DNA of 64,000 bases, from contig LSRX01001371.1 of assembly GCA_001939145.1 (NCBI GenBank), positions 13,797 through 77,796 on the forward strand. The letters are read 5' to 3'. This stretch comes from Symbiodinium microadriaticum (taxonomy: Eukaryota > Sar > Dinophyceae > Suessiales > Symbiodiniaceae). The notes below the pieces were generated by a model. That model did no database searches and was not told where the DNA came from. It saw nothing but the letters and a program-made list of their open reading frames with translations. Of this stretch, positions 33,873-44,791 are shown piece after piece; the first letter of the stretch is position 1, and the number at the start of each line of letters is the position of its first letter. The position numbers and the translations under genes are program-made.

Positions 33873-34866
33873 GGCAGGTGGCGCATATGCTGCCGCGAAG
33901 GGTACATCGATTTCGGGGCTGCAATCTGCCAGAACTTGAGTTTTGGCACGTTGCAGTTTGGACAAAAAATCTGCGATTCGTCTTTCGCATCGGTTTTTAC
34001 AGTGCTGTCCTGGAAAAACAAAAAACCCGAGGCCTTGCACATTCGCGTGTCTTTCCTGTCGGAATTTGTGTTCCGTGCCTTCTCCCTTGCTTTTTTTGGC
34101 TTGCAACTAGGCTGGTTTCGTCTGTGGCTTTCGTCTGCCTTCTCGTTTCTCTGTCTCTTTTTGGTTTCCTGGAAGGGTTGGGACGAGGGATGGGGGGGGA
34201 GGGAGGATGTGAACGTCCATGCCGATGCAGCTTGTGATATTCGCTTATGTTTTTCTTCTTATTTTCTTTTGATTGCTTTCGGGAAGGGTTGGGACGAGGG
34301 ATGGGGGGGGAGGGGGGATGTGAACGTCCGTGCCGATGCAGCTTGTGATATTCGCTTCTGTTGTTCTTCTTATTTTAGTTTGCTTTACTGGGGTGGGGGG
34401 TGGGGGGGGATGTTAACGTCCACGCCGATGCGGCTTGTGATTGTCGCTTATGTTTTTCTTACTTTCTCTTGGTATATGATGAGGAGAAGCATATGGATGA
34501 CTATGACAATGAGTGTGATGGTACCAGCCACAATGAGAAGTTGCTGCATCCTACTGCTGTTGTTATGTTCTGCATGGCACGGGCCCGCAACAATAAGAAC
34601 CACGGTTTTTACGACGTTTTTTGCACAGACACAAAACAACTTTAACAACCAATCCAAAATCAACCAGTAGAAACAATGAAAACCACCGTTTTTGCGACAA
34701 AGCCGCAAAAGCAGGCTCAAAAAACAGGAACAAACACCAGGAAAATCCAACTAGCAAAAACTGTCTCATTCACGAGTACCACACAACAATCGAGGCCTGC
34801 ATGTTTTTTGCTAAAAACAACCAAAAAAAGAACGACACACCCTTCGCGGCAAACGCACCACCTTCC
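33873..34866. mobile_element. Terminal-inverted-repeat element, about 1 kb, non-coding
   Basis: The left end GGTGGCGCATATGCTGCCGC then GAAGGGT (33878-33903) is the imperfect inverse of the right end ACCCTTCGCGGCAAACGC then ACCACC (34840-34862). The interior includes three about 110-nt units (34170-34460) with GATATTCGCTTATGTTTTTC or close variants, then about 400 nt shared with the copy at 37.4-38.0 kb. No transposase was recognised, so a non-autonomous (MITE-like) element is the simplest reading. GTT/TTG microsatellite lies on both sides, so a target-site duplication cannot be read. Confidence 0.65.
34170..34460. repeat. Three tandem about 110-nt units inside the element
   Basis: Each unit has a G-run, then AACGTCCRTGCCGATGC-type sequence, then CTTGTGATATTCGCTT or a close variant. 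Unit starts are spaced 111 and 99 nt. Confidence 0.85.
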
Positions 34867-34867
34867 T

Positions 34868-34912
34868 TGTTGTTGTTGTTGTTGTTGTTGTTGCTGCTGT
34901 TGTTGGTGGTTC
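34868..34912. repeat. TTG array at right flank of element
   Basis: (TTG)n with CTG interruptions, directly after the right inverted end. Confidence 0.9.
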
Positions 34913-35969
34913 GCATTCGTATCAGTATCATTGTGATGGTTACATTTGTGGTTAGCAACAGTTTGACTCTTGTTGCGGCGTACATGTTCTGATGTCATGA
35001 TTGTTGTGAACGTTCCAACTGCGGTAGTCGAACTTTTCACGTTAGTATCATTCTTCTCGTTACTGTTATGGATATTGCCAGCAATATATGTCATAATTGT
35101 CACGGTTTACATGTTCCGTTGTCTTGATTGTAAAGTTTTGACTGCTGTTTTCGCTGTTCTTTTTTTACCCGGGGGTTCTGGGTAGTGACGAGGAGATTTG
35201 CCCACGTTCGGATCTTGGGCCGCACTCCTACTTCCAGCGTGCGAATGATCCGTGCATCTAAATACCCATAGCGGGACGTCAAAGGTACGGTTGATGCAGG
35301 CAAACCCCACACCCGTTTCCTACAGGACAAGCTTTAACTCCAAGCCGTACGGCCGAAGCCCCCTGCAATCAGAAGGTTCCGATCAAGATGCCATTCCTTC
35401 TGCGGAGGGGGCGCTTGAGGCGGCGCCTTAGTGGGTTTGTGACTCTTCGGCTGATCGGTGACTATCAACTCACAGTTACTGCTGGCATCATTCGTGATCA
35501 CTCCGCTGTTATTTGTTTCGACCGCGCAGGACCAACGAAGTGATTCCGTTTGGTTACCAGAAGTCTAGATGCACTGTGATGTCCTTAGAGCAGAGTGCAT
35601 ACCGATTGCATAGTGGAAGCAGGTTTTGTTGTATTCTTCCACAATCAGACAGGTAAGTGAGTAAGTGTGCAAGTGCATGTGTGTGTGTGCCCTTGCCGTG
35701 CGCAGAGCGGGACTCTTGTCACTGCCCAGCTGCATGTCTGATGATCACGTTCGCGATTGACGCTTCCCCCTTGGGCTGAGTGATGGTCGCCGGAGAAATG
35801 CTGATAGGCCCCACACACGTAGACAGCGGCCAAAGCCCAGTGTGTTACGCTCGTTGGTGCCGCAGTCCACAGCTGAAGGTAGCCGCCCGCCCCCAACTTC
35901 AGGATCGTTGCCCAGCGAAGGTTGCGAAAGTCACTCATCCACGACACTCTGAACAATAGAACTCTTCAG

Positions 35970-36085
35970 CATCTGTATATATATATATATATACATGTGT
36001 GTGTGTGTGTGCAAGTGTGTGTTTTTCTGTTTGTCTGTGTGTCTGCGTTTGTCTGTGTGTCTCTGTGTGTGTGTGTGTGTGTTTG
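35970..36085. repeat. AT then GT dinucleotide repeat
   Basis: (AT)n at 35977-35992 followed by imperfect (GT)n with TCTGT interruptions. Confidence 0.92.
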
Positions 36086-36469
36086 TTTGCGTGCGTACTG
36101 CCGCGAACTGAGCCCTCCTTCCCCAAGTGCGGTTTTTGGGTTTTGCTTGGGCTCAGAGATGTTCAGCATCTGGCAAGACTTTGTCCTGGTTGAAGGTTGG
36201 GCATCCACTACAGTACGATCGAAATATGCATGTGTCACTCTAAACTCTAAACTTCTCCATTCATCAACAGCACAACATGGGGGTTGTAGCTACAGACAAG
36301 TATCTCTATCGCAGAACCCGTATTGGTGCTGCAAGTGATCCCTGTTCCCATTCTCCTTGATAGGCGAGCTTGGATAATGATCCAGTGCCAGGTTACCCAT
36401 GTTCTGCAGGATCCTAGGTCGAAAACTAGTCCGTTCTAAAGCCTTCAGCCCCAAATGCGAACGTTTCAG

Positions 36470-36766
36470 GTCAATGGGCATAGTCATAGTTTAACAGCCG
36501 GCTCTGTTGCAAGGGCCACCACGGCCTTCAGCACCCCGCGCCAGTACGAAGTTGATTCTGAGGACCAAAGACCACGTTGCACTCCAATGCCTCGAACGCT
36601 ATTAGAAGCTCTACAAGCCAAGCCAAAGCTTCAGAGTTTCAGGATGGCTCGGGATGTTCGGGGCATAACGACCAATGGTTCAGAAATCAGTAAGATCAGA
36701 ATGCGCGGACATGGTGGAACATCAGTGCCGGCACAGGAGCTGTATCGCGAGCATGAAGAAGAATAA
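36470..36766 (+). CDS. Putative terminal exon of unrecognised gene
   Basis: ACGTTTCAG acceptor followed by a 98-codon frame to TAA 36764-36766: VNGHSHSLTAGSVARATTAF, RQYEVDSEDQRPRCTPMPRT, LLEALQAKPKLQSFRMARDV and a charged end AQELYREHEEE. The high Arg, Lys and Glu content and clean acceptor make this one of the better unassigned exons. No domain recognised. Confidence 0.48.
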   Translation, partial: VNGHSHSLTAGSVARATTAFSTPRQYEVDSEDQRPRCTPMPRTLLEALQAKPKLQSFRMARDVRGITTNGSEISKIRMRGHGGTSVPAQELYREHEEE

Positions 36767-37375
36767 GAAAATCACATCTTGCAACAGCAAGCATGCAAAG
36801 CATATGTTTTTTTGTTTTTGTGCGTGTGTGTGTGTGGCTGTCGGTTGCAAGACGTTCGATGACACCCTCCAAGACAGGAGCGTAGCCGTTAAAGCCTGCA
36901 CAGGCGTCGGGTTCGCGCTTTGCGCCTGCCTGGTGACGGCATGGTAGGATAGCACACGAAACATCAATGACGGAATGAAGAGGCTGAGTTGTGAGTTGTG
37001 AATTGCTCCAGTTTCAGATGAGTTCGCATATTAGATCATGCTAGGGGGTTTTCTTGCTGCAAACATGAAGCCCTCATCGTGCAAATCGGACCATTCAGAT
37101 ACGCCAGTTCCCCCAACCTCAGCGTAGGCCCCCAAACGCGCAGGAAGCCGAGTCGACACTGGGGTCTGTGAAGCGGGTGAGGAAAGCGAACCTTCGCAGC
37201 AGAATAAGGCGTTGTGCATTGCATGTGTTGCTTGTATCTGGGGTGCGTAGGCAGGTATATATATATATATATATGTACATATATGTATGCAGACAAAACG
37301 GTCAATAGGTACAGTATGTAGGGATGCAGGTAATGTTAACTCTTGATTAATAACCCCCCCCCGAAGATGACCTAN

Positions 37376-38020
37376 GGGGGGGTGGAGAGGGGGGATGGGG
37401 GGATGTTACCGTCCATGGCGATGCGACTTGTGATATTCGCTTATGTTTTTCTGTCGGGTTCAGAATAGGCTAACAAGCTCATGATGATGATGGTGTTGAT
37501 GATGCTCATAAACATCTTCATGCTGCTCCTTAGGATGATTATGATTAGACAGGTGCTGGTTCAGGAAACTGATGATGTTGATGATGATCTTGCTGATGGA
37601 ACTGATGATTTTCATGTTGACGATGATGATGATGATGTTGATGACGACAAGGAGAATGACAATAACTAGGATGATACCAGCCACAAAGAGCATGTTGCGG
37701 CATGCCGCTGCTGTTGTTATGCTCTATGTGACACGGACCCGCAACAACAGAAATCACGGTTTTTGCGACGTTCTTGCGCAGTCACAAAGCAAAAAACTTT
37801 AAGAAACAACCCAAAAACCAACCAATAACAACAATGAGAACCACGGTCTTTGCGATGCATCTGCAAACACAGACTCAAACAGCAGAAACAAAAACCAGGA
37901 AATTCCAAACAAAAAAAACATGTCTCACCCACGAATACCACACAAAAGTCGAGGTCTGCAGGTTTTTGGCGAAAAAAACCAAAAAAGAACGACACACCCT
38001 TCGCGGCGCCACACGCGCCA
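37376..38020. mobile_element. Second copy of the inverted-end element, left end missing
   Basis: Same orientation as the 34-kb copy. Shares ACCGTCCATGGCGATGC-type sequence, GATGATACCAGCCACAA, CCGCAACAACA-type and AACGACACACCCTTCGCGGC segments. A GAT-rich stretch (37480-37660) replaces part of the interior. An N at 37375 sits where the left part would begin, so the truncation may be an assembly effect. Confidence 0.65.
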
Positions 38021-38024
38021 GCTG

Positions 38025-38165
38025 CCTTGTTGTTGTTGTTGGTGGTGGTGGCGGTGGTGGTAGCGGGGTTGTGGTTGTTGTGGTTGTTGTTGTTCTTGTT
38101 GTTCTTCTTGTTCTTGTTCTTGTTATTGTTGTTGTTGTTGTGGTGGTGGTGGTTGTTGGTGTTGT
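38025..38165. repeat. TTG/GGT/TTC array right of second element copy
   Basis: (TTG)n, GGTGGTGGC, then TTCTTG and GTT triplets. Confidence 0.9.
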
Positions 38166-38944
38166 TCGAGCCAGAACGTCCTAGCATTGTTGTCCGAACT
38201 GCTGTTGCTGTTGGTCTTGTTATCTTCTTGGTGTTGTTCTGCTGCCTGTAGGTACTGAGATGTCTATTGTCGCGAGGCCACCATTGCTTTTTGCTTGAAG
38301 TCCTTGCAAGGTTTTTTTCACCTTCCCACTCATGGGCTCGGCCCTCGGCTCTGACTGACGGTACTTGCCCGCTTTGCGCGGCTGCGTAGCACCGGGTGCC
38401 CAGGCAAGTCAAGTGGTGAAGTAGCAGGAAATCCTATGAGCTCCGGTCACATGCCACGGTCTTGCGAAAACAGGCTGTGCAAATCTGCTTCCTAGTTCTT
38501 TCGGATGGGTAGACAGGCCCCTGAATGTGAAGAGATGAGGGGAGGGAATCCTGACCCGGGGGATCCCAAAAGGGTATCTCCAGGCTCGTCAGGAGACTTA
38601 CTGTGGAAGTTTGGGGTGCCGTGTCAGATCCCGTCAGCTGTGCCCCAGATCGATTGTGGCTCTCGTCGAGTTTACGGCGCATCTACATACGCGTTAGCAC
38701 AGCATCGCAGGTATTTAATTCTGGGCACAGCATTAGTGCATTGTAGGTACAGAGCCAGTTGGAAATAGGTGAATGTCAGAGTGCCTTGAGGTGTGAAGGT
38801 CGTTCTGGACAAGATGATCGTCCCCGCCCTACTGACGTGCTCCCGTGACATCCCAAAAAGTACGTTCTTGGCTATGGGGCTTCTGCACAGTTAGAGCCTT
38901 GACTTGAAAGCTCTGCACAGCAACCGATCTCCGAGCTGCATCAG

Positions 38945-39059
38945 CACACCACAAGTCCGAAGCAAGATTCTCAACTTCGTGAGAGCTATAAAGATGTATG
39001 AAATGTGCCAAAACTTCTCCGGGAAGTCCGTGCGATTGAAGGAGAAATGCCCCTTTTCG
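38945..39059 (+). CDS. Putative internal exon of unrecognised gene
   Basis: CATCAG acceptor and GTGAGG donor (39060) enclose a frame reading VRSKILNFVRAIKMYEMCQN then FSGKSVRLKEKCPFS. Basic and hydrophobic; both splice sites are good. May be linked to the frame at 39139-39378. Function unknown. Confidence 0.4.
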
Positions 39060-39138
39060 GTGAGGTCTCGCCGCTGACTGTGGCACAGGCGGCCTTGCTT
39101 AGACGGAGAGCTGCGCCGCCTCCCTGGGTCGAACGAAG

Positions 39139-39378
39139 ATGCTGACAAGAGTTGTTGGGGTTTTTGAGTTCAAGGGCGCTACTATTTCGAGCGCTCTGAG
39201 GTTGAAGATGTTTGCCTTGGAGGATTCTGCGGGCTGTTTCAAGCAGGCAAGAAGATCTAATCCAATCGAGGCATGGTGTCAACTGATTTGTCCCGCTCCG
39301 CCCTTGTCCGAAACACGACTCAGGCAGACGCTGCGACTGCAGGACCAGCTGCTAGCAGAGGCAGCTGCTCCACGGTAG
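39139..39378 (+). CDS. Putative exon of unrecognised gene
   Basis: Starts at an ATG (or after CGAAG): MLTRVVGVFEFKGATISSAL, then LKMFALEDSAGCFKQARRSN and a helical end LRQTLRLQDQLLAEAAAPR before TAG (a GTAGCT that could also be a donor). The composition supports coding. No family recognised. Confidence 0.38.
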   Translation: MLTRVVGVFEFKGATISSALRLKMFALEDSAGCFKQARRSNPIEAWCQLICPAPPLSETRLRQTLRLQDQLLAEAAAPR

Positions 39379-39833
39379 CTTCGGTCTCTGTTGTAGGCTG
39401 CAAAGGGTTTAGGATGACCTGTGGCCGCTTCAGCTCTGACAACACCAGAGGCTCGAACTAGAGACATGGTCAGGTGATTTGCAAGGATTTCCGCAACAGA
39501 TGCACGCACCGAAAATACTGATATCCCTCAAGCATCAGAAGGCTTGTTGCGATCGCAGTGTGTAAAGCCCTGAAGTAGGTGATCATTGTCAGCCCTACAA
39601 TAGATCTCCATTTGACGGTGTTGCAGTCTTCGACAAGATCTCATGTTTTGGAGGTAAGGCCAAGGAACCAAACAAATCGCCTCAGGGTGGCAACACACCT
39701 GGCGCAGGCCCTTTGCCCTCGGCGGGTTTAGGGTTCAGTGTTGAGGGACGAGACGGTGTATCGAGACATGCCGATATTGAAAAGATTCAGACAAGAAGAT
39801 TGGCAAGCGTATCAATGATATTGAATATGTATG

Positions 39834-39869
<36 letters not shown>

Positions 39870-40460
39870 TGTATATAATATGATACAATATAGTATAGTA
39901 TGCTATAGTAGAATAGAATAGAATAGAATATGTTCTCTCAGTTGTACTGTTAGTCGTCACTCGCCAAACTCTCAGACTCAAAACATGGTCATGCCGCTAC
40001 ACTTCTGTTATGATCTGTTGATGAAGCAATCGTGGCTGGTGGGTGAACTTGTGGTTTGGGGTACCCTACACCGTAAACCGCTCCTAGACGCTGCCTCCAC
40101 CAGAATGGTATTCCAGACCACGTGTGGGACGGAAAAGAGGTGATAAACATTAAAAAACCCTAAACCGCCCCGAAGCTCGGGAGGCACTTTGTGCAGAGCT
40201 GCCTGGCCTAAAGCACCAAAAGTCCTTGGCCAGGCCGCAAACGCGAGAGAGCCAGCACCAGCAGTGTCCCGACTGTCTTTCTTTTTTATGTTTTTGTGTT
40301 GGGTTTAGGGCTTGAGTGGGTCGGATTCGGTGGTTGTAAAAACTTAGGGTTTGCCGCCACTTAACAGGTTGATCATGCTTGGCTTACTCCTTGAGCATCA
40401 GCCCAAACTTACGCGGGAACCTACCTTCTTACCATTGCTATGAAAGTCCCCCTGTCTCAG
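39379..40460. other. Intergenic DNA with TATA repeats and telomere-like motifs
   Basis: (TA)n and TATAG repeats at about 39832-39935. Short TTTAGGG/CCCTAAA matches at about 39724, 40155, 40302 and 40343. No gene resolved. Confidence 0.5.
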
Positions 40461-41564
40461 GCTTGCCACAGCGAATCAAGCGTAAGAGCACGGCGCGAGA
40501 GAAGCCGAAGGCTCGCACCGCGGCTTGGGAAGCTTGCAGGCAAAGTATGCTGAATGCTCAGGATGTATGCTTTGAGCCGTCTTGTCATAGCTCCTACTCT
40601 CCACTTTATCCAAGCCTGGAGCAAGTAGGCAAAGCAGGGAGCTTCGTTAGCCTTCCAGGAGCCTGCATCCAGGAGCTCCGCAGCCACACGGCCAAGGCAC
40701 CTTGCTGGCAACAGATGCGCATTCCAGATGCGCAGTCTCTGTTGCTATTTTCGCCAACATCTTCCCGATTTGGTGCCGGCAACGAAACGGAACCAAAATA
40801 GTTCATAGGCTTCCTCCAAAAACACATGTCTAAGCTCGCGAGCTTCATCGTCGGATCCCGGGGTCAGCAACTTCCAAAGCGCCGGTCCTTGGAAGATTGG
40901 TGCCTGATGACTTTCCGGAACCGAGCTTGCCGCTGTTTCCGCCCGAGGAGGCGCGGGTTGGTGTGTTTGAGAATCTGAGGGCTTTTGCCACAAACCCTGT
41001 AGAACCCGGGATTCTGGAGTGAAGTGCTGGGATGAACATGTAAAATTGACTTCCGGTGCTCCAGCTGTAAATATATTTGGCAGGAGACCCGACAAGGTGT
41101 CGCAAGACAGCAACCAATAGCAACAAAGACACTATAATCGTAATCCGAAGTGCCCCGAGCACTGAGATTCATGATGAGAGCCATGTTGATGACTCAAGTC
41201 CTCCCTGCAAACCCTGGCTGGGTGGTCTGCGCGATGTCCCACGAAGCCCCACATCTGAGTCATTGCTTCACGTTGGGGTCTCGGTTCATGTCAAGCGGTT
41301 TTTAGTTTGAGCTGCTCAGTCTGGGTCTAAACCCAACTTAGACTCTGCAACATATCCTATCAAGACCCAGGCATTGCTGAATGTATCGACAGATTCCTTG
41401 CTTCCCGGTTCGGCGAGCCCCTGCGTTTCAGGAGCCAGCTGTGGATGAGTGGTGTCAAGTGCAGCGACATAGTCATGGGCCCGGAATTGGCGCTCGCGAA
41501 ATATTTGGGGTCGTTGAGGTTTTGGGCAGCAGAAGTGCACAAATTTGGTGTTCCTTGGCGTTGA
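40461..41564 (+). CDS. Putative multi-exon gene, unrecognised
   Basis: Three plus-strand frames read like exons. 40461-40801 follows TGTCTCAG and reads LPQRIKRKSTAREKPKARTA then WEACRQSMLNAQDVCFEPSC to a TAG. About 40873-41022 reads APVLGRLVPDDFPEPSLPLF then PPEEARVGVFENLRAF. 41340-41564 follows ACTTAG and reads SYQDPGIAECIDRFLASRFG, EPLRFRSQLWMSGVKCSDIV and LAKYLGSLRFWAAEVHKFG. The joins are not established, so these may be separate genes. The minus strand also has long frames here (40745-41113, 41316-41654), read as antisense mirrors. No domain recognised. Confidence 0.38.
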
Positions 41565-41925
41565 AGGGTTTGCACGACCATGGAGGAGAGGCCTCCAAAG
41601 CTTTGAGGCTCTGAGGCCTTCGAGCCTTGTTGGGCCGCTGATGCAGCTGGCCATTCCTTCGGCCCTGCAACCCTAACCCGAAGCAAGGGAAGTTTGGTGC
41701 GGCCAGGTGAGCATCCGAAACGAGCGCTGCCCGCAGAGCGGTCGCGGCCAGCAGAAACGCACCTTTTCTGAAAATTGAGCTGTTGAACTTGTCAGGCTCC
41801 GGTTGTAGGACGGCCGAAACTTGCCCGATCCTGGGTCATAGCCTGCAGCCGACTTGAGTGTCCATGTGAGAGCAGCTACATCCCTGTCAGGATGAAGGGG
41901 CTGTGGTCCTTGCGGGTACTGGGTG

Positions 41926-42214
41926 TTTGGTTGCAGCAAGTTTGGCGTTGAGAGTGTTCGCAAAATTTGTGCATGTCTTCAGCCGACACTGCCCCTTTCT
42001 GATATTGCCAACACTGTAAGTGCCATAAATGTCAGGTCGAAGCTCGCACATGCCGGCAAAACCGGAGAGAGCGCTCCATCGAAAAGCCAACTGCCCACCC
42101 GGAAGGCCACTGAGTGCTTGGGCGTGGGGTTGGTCGACTTACGGGAGTGCAGCTGATCCCGAAACACCCTGCTCTTTCGGGAAGCGCAACTTCTCCAATT
42201 TTGGGCTCTGGAAC
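41926..42214 (+). CDS. Putative exon(s) before a strong GTGAGG donor
   Basis: One frame (41926-42156) reads FGVESVRKICACLQPTLPLS then KLAHAGKTGESAPSKSQLPT. A second frame reads STYGSAADPETPCSFGKRNF then SNFGLWN and stops at a GTGAGG donor (42215). Both cannot be used at once; the second has the better splice site. Function unknown. Confidence 0.3.
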
Positions 42215-42299
42215 GTGAGGACAATGAGGCCGTACTGATAAGGATGCTGCAGTGAAGATGATAAAGACTACCGTGCTCACTCCTGTACATCCAAGGCCT

Positions 42300-42466
42300 C
42301 CTCTTCCAGACGGGGGAGCAGGAGTAGGAGGAGGAGCAGCAGTAGTAGGACTCTACTGCTACGACTACTACCACGACGACTACTCTACGACTACGACTCC
42401 GACGAAAGCGACTACTCGTACTACTGCTACCAATCACTACTTCCACTAACTCTTCTACTGCTGCTT

Positions 42467-42502
<36 letters not shown>

Positions 42503-42697
42503 CTACTTCTGCTACTACTGCTACTACTGCTACCACTGCTACTCAACTCCCGCTGCTACTAGCACCACCACTACTAGGACAATGATGACAATAGTTATAC
42601 TTATGGGTAAGATAGTATCATCAATAATCGTAATAGGACCAATGTTAGCGCATCTACTTCTACTGCTTCCGCTGCTGCTGCTGCTACTACTACTACG

Positions 42698-42738
<41 letters not shown>

Positions 42739-42951
42739 GACGACGACGACGACGACTACGACTACTACTTCCCCTGCTGCTTCTACCACTCCTAGTAACA
42801 ATAGCAGCAACATCAACCTTAGCATCAGAACCAGTAATAAGAATAGTCATACTGGTTGTGCTACTGCTTCTGCTGCTGCTGTTGCTCCTCCTGCTGCGAC
42901 TACCACTACCACTGCCACTACTACCACTACAATTACCACTACCACTACTTC

Positions 42952-42982
<31 letters not shown>

Positions 42983-43039
42983 TCCACTACCAGGTCACTA
43001 CCACTACCACTACAACTGCTGCTCCTGCTGGTGCTGCTG

Positions 43040-43072
<33 letters not shown>

Positions 43073-43500
43073 CTACTACTACTGCTACTGCCACTACTAC
43101 TGCGACTGCTAGTAATGATGAGAACACTAATGACTAAAGCGTGCTGCCATTATAGTAATATGGATCTTCGATATAAGCATAACAATAAGGCATCTACTTC
43201 TACTGCTTATGCTGCTGCTGCTGCTACCAGTAATAAGCGCAGTAGCAGTAAAAAGAATTGTGGTGCTGCTGCTCTTACTACCACGACCACGACTACGACT
43301 GCGACGACGAGGACTACTAGTATTACTGCTGCTGCTGCTGCTGCTGCTACTACTACTACTACTACTGCTACTTCTACTTAGTACTTACTTTTTACTGCTA
43401 ACTACTAACTACCAACTGCTAACTACTAACTACGAACTACGAACGACTAACTACCACTACTACGACGACGACGACTACTACTACTACTACTACTAATACT
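42300..43500. repeat. Large TAC/GAC/CTG trinucleotide tract
   Basis: About 1.2 kb dominated by TAC, GAC, CTG and CCA triplets with short unique interruptions; two similar ATAATRAGAATAGT-like and CATCTACTTCTACTGCTT segments recur (near 42650 and 43190). All Leu-, Ser- and Tyr-rich frames here are repeat translations. Confidence 0.92.
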
Positions 43501-43662
43501 CGCCATTGCTGCTACTATTGCTGTGACGAGGGTATTTACCAATAACATGAATATAGACAGCACTGAGATCGGCGAAGATGGGTGACTGTACAAAAGTGAA
43601 CAACATGGTCCAGTATGGTACATAGTAATGCTAATGTCAATACCAGGTCAGCGTTCATTGTA

Positions 43663-43824
43663 CAGTGGACGAGCACGATGACGGAGAGGGTTGGAGACTC
43701 AGGTTCCGTTTCCAACGGGGGTCGGGGTCACTCGTCACTACCAGCCCATGGTGTTGACACGGCGCTTGGCAAACGTCTGGCGGCTGGAGCTGTAGACTTT
43801 GAGTCAGAGTCTACTAAGTACTGA
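43663..43824 (+). CDS. Possible terminal exon of unrecognised gene
   Basis: Frame reading GDSGSVSNGGRGHSSLPAHG, then VDTALGKRLAAGAVDFESES and TKY before TGA. The antisense frame is equally open, so the strand is uncertain. No splice site is decisive. Confidence 0.25.
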   Translation, partial: QWTSTMTERVGDSGSVSNGGRGHSSLPAHGVDTALGKRLAAGAVDFESESTKY

Positions 43825-44622
43825 GAAGAGCTAAGAACCGCAACGTATCGCATTGCCTGCCCAATCTTGGAGCAAGGTGGCGAGCTGTTGGATGATGCAC
43901 TGCAGGCCTCCTGTTTGAAATTTGAGTGCAGTTGAGAATGAAGGCAGTGTCGATGAGCAGTTGCGGGCCGATCCTTTGCGCAATACAACAGTAATCAGAA
44001 GTGATACAGGTCCACATGCCTACGATGGGCCTGGTCAATCGGACAGTCCAACATCCATTTTGCAGTGGTAGTGTCATTAGGCTAGCAACGTAAAATTCGT
44101 ACTGTGAGTCAATCATGAGCTGCACGTAAATTCAGACACACTTCAGGAAAGCAGCTCTTCCAAGCCAACAGCGATAGCAGCTGAAGTCGTTTCTCGCACC
44201 TTCTGGAAAGACTTTGTGGTCGTTGGAGGGTGTAGAGTTTTTGCGGGGTGGGATTTGCGTAGGGCTAGGAGCCCAAAAGGCAGTTGAGGCAATGTCCCTG
44301 CAAGGGGTAGGTTCAAGTATTTAGTTTATGTTAGGTACTTCTTAAGGCCCTTATTTCAGGTTGGAATCTGGATGTAAGAAGTTGTGTAAGAAGACCTGAC
44401 TGACGAGGGTTCCTGGCCAACGCTGCCAGGCACCGTCGCGATTCCGCCATCCCCATGAGCGTAGAGGAGTATCGACTTAAGAGGATGCGTTGCACAGGAA
44501 CCCCTGTGCTAACCCATCATTCGAAAGAAGCTTTCTTAGAGTCTTAGACTGCAGCCAAGGCTACCCAGCCGACGAGCGTGAAGCCGCCGAGTCCGAGGCC
44601 ATGCCGCAAAAGAAGTGCAACA

Positions 44623-44791
44623 AATCGTACATGTTGGAATCGGGGCACCACTTCGAGACCAAAGCAACGGCAACTAAACCGTACATCTTAGCATTGGGCC
44701 ACCACTTCGAGACAAAAGCAACGGCAACAAATCGTACATCTTAGAATCGGGGCACCACTTCGATCCGCTTCGAGACCAAAGCAACGGCAAG
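44623..44791. repeat. Three tandem 53-54-nt units
   Basis: Units start at 44623, 44677 and 44730 with AATCGTACATSTTRGAATCG-type sequence followed by CACCACTTCGAGACCAAAGC and AACGGCAAC. The first two units keep one frame reading GHHFETKATAT twice; the third carries a 10-nt insertion (GATCCGCTTC). Confidence 0.9.

Noticed and set aside
33936..34670. 244-codon plus-strand frame rich in Phe, Trp and Leu
   Set aside because: It lies wholly inside the inverted-end element and crosses its non-coding tandem units; the second copy does not conserve it.
37717..38412. 231-codon minus-strand frame
   Set aside because: It runs across the second element copy and the GTT array. The Asn run is from the array and no motif is present.
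40745..41113. 122-codon minus-strand frame ending in an acidic stretch
   Set aside because: Part reads protein-like, but the plus-strand frame over the same DNA (contains VPDDFPEPSLPLFPPEEARV) is at least as good and agrees in strand with neighbouring exons. The strand is not proven.
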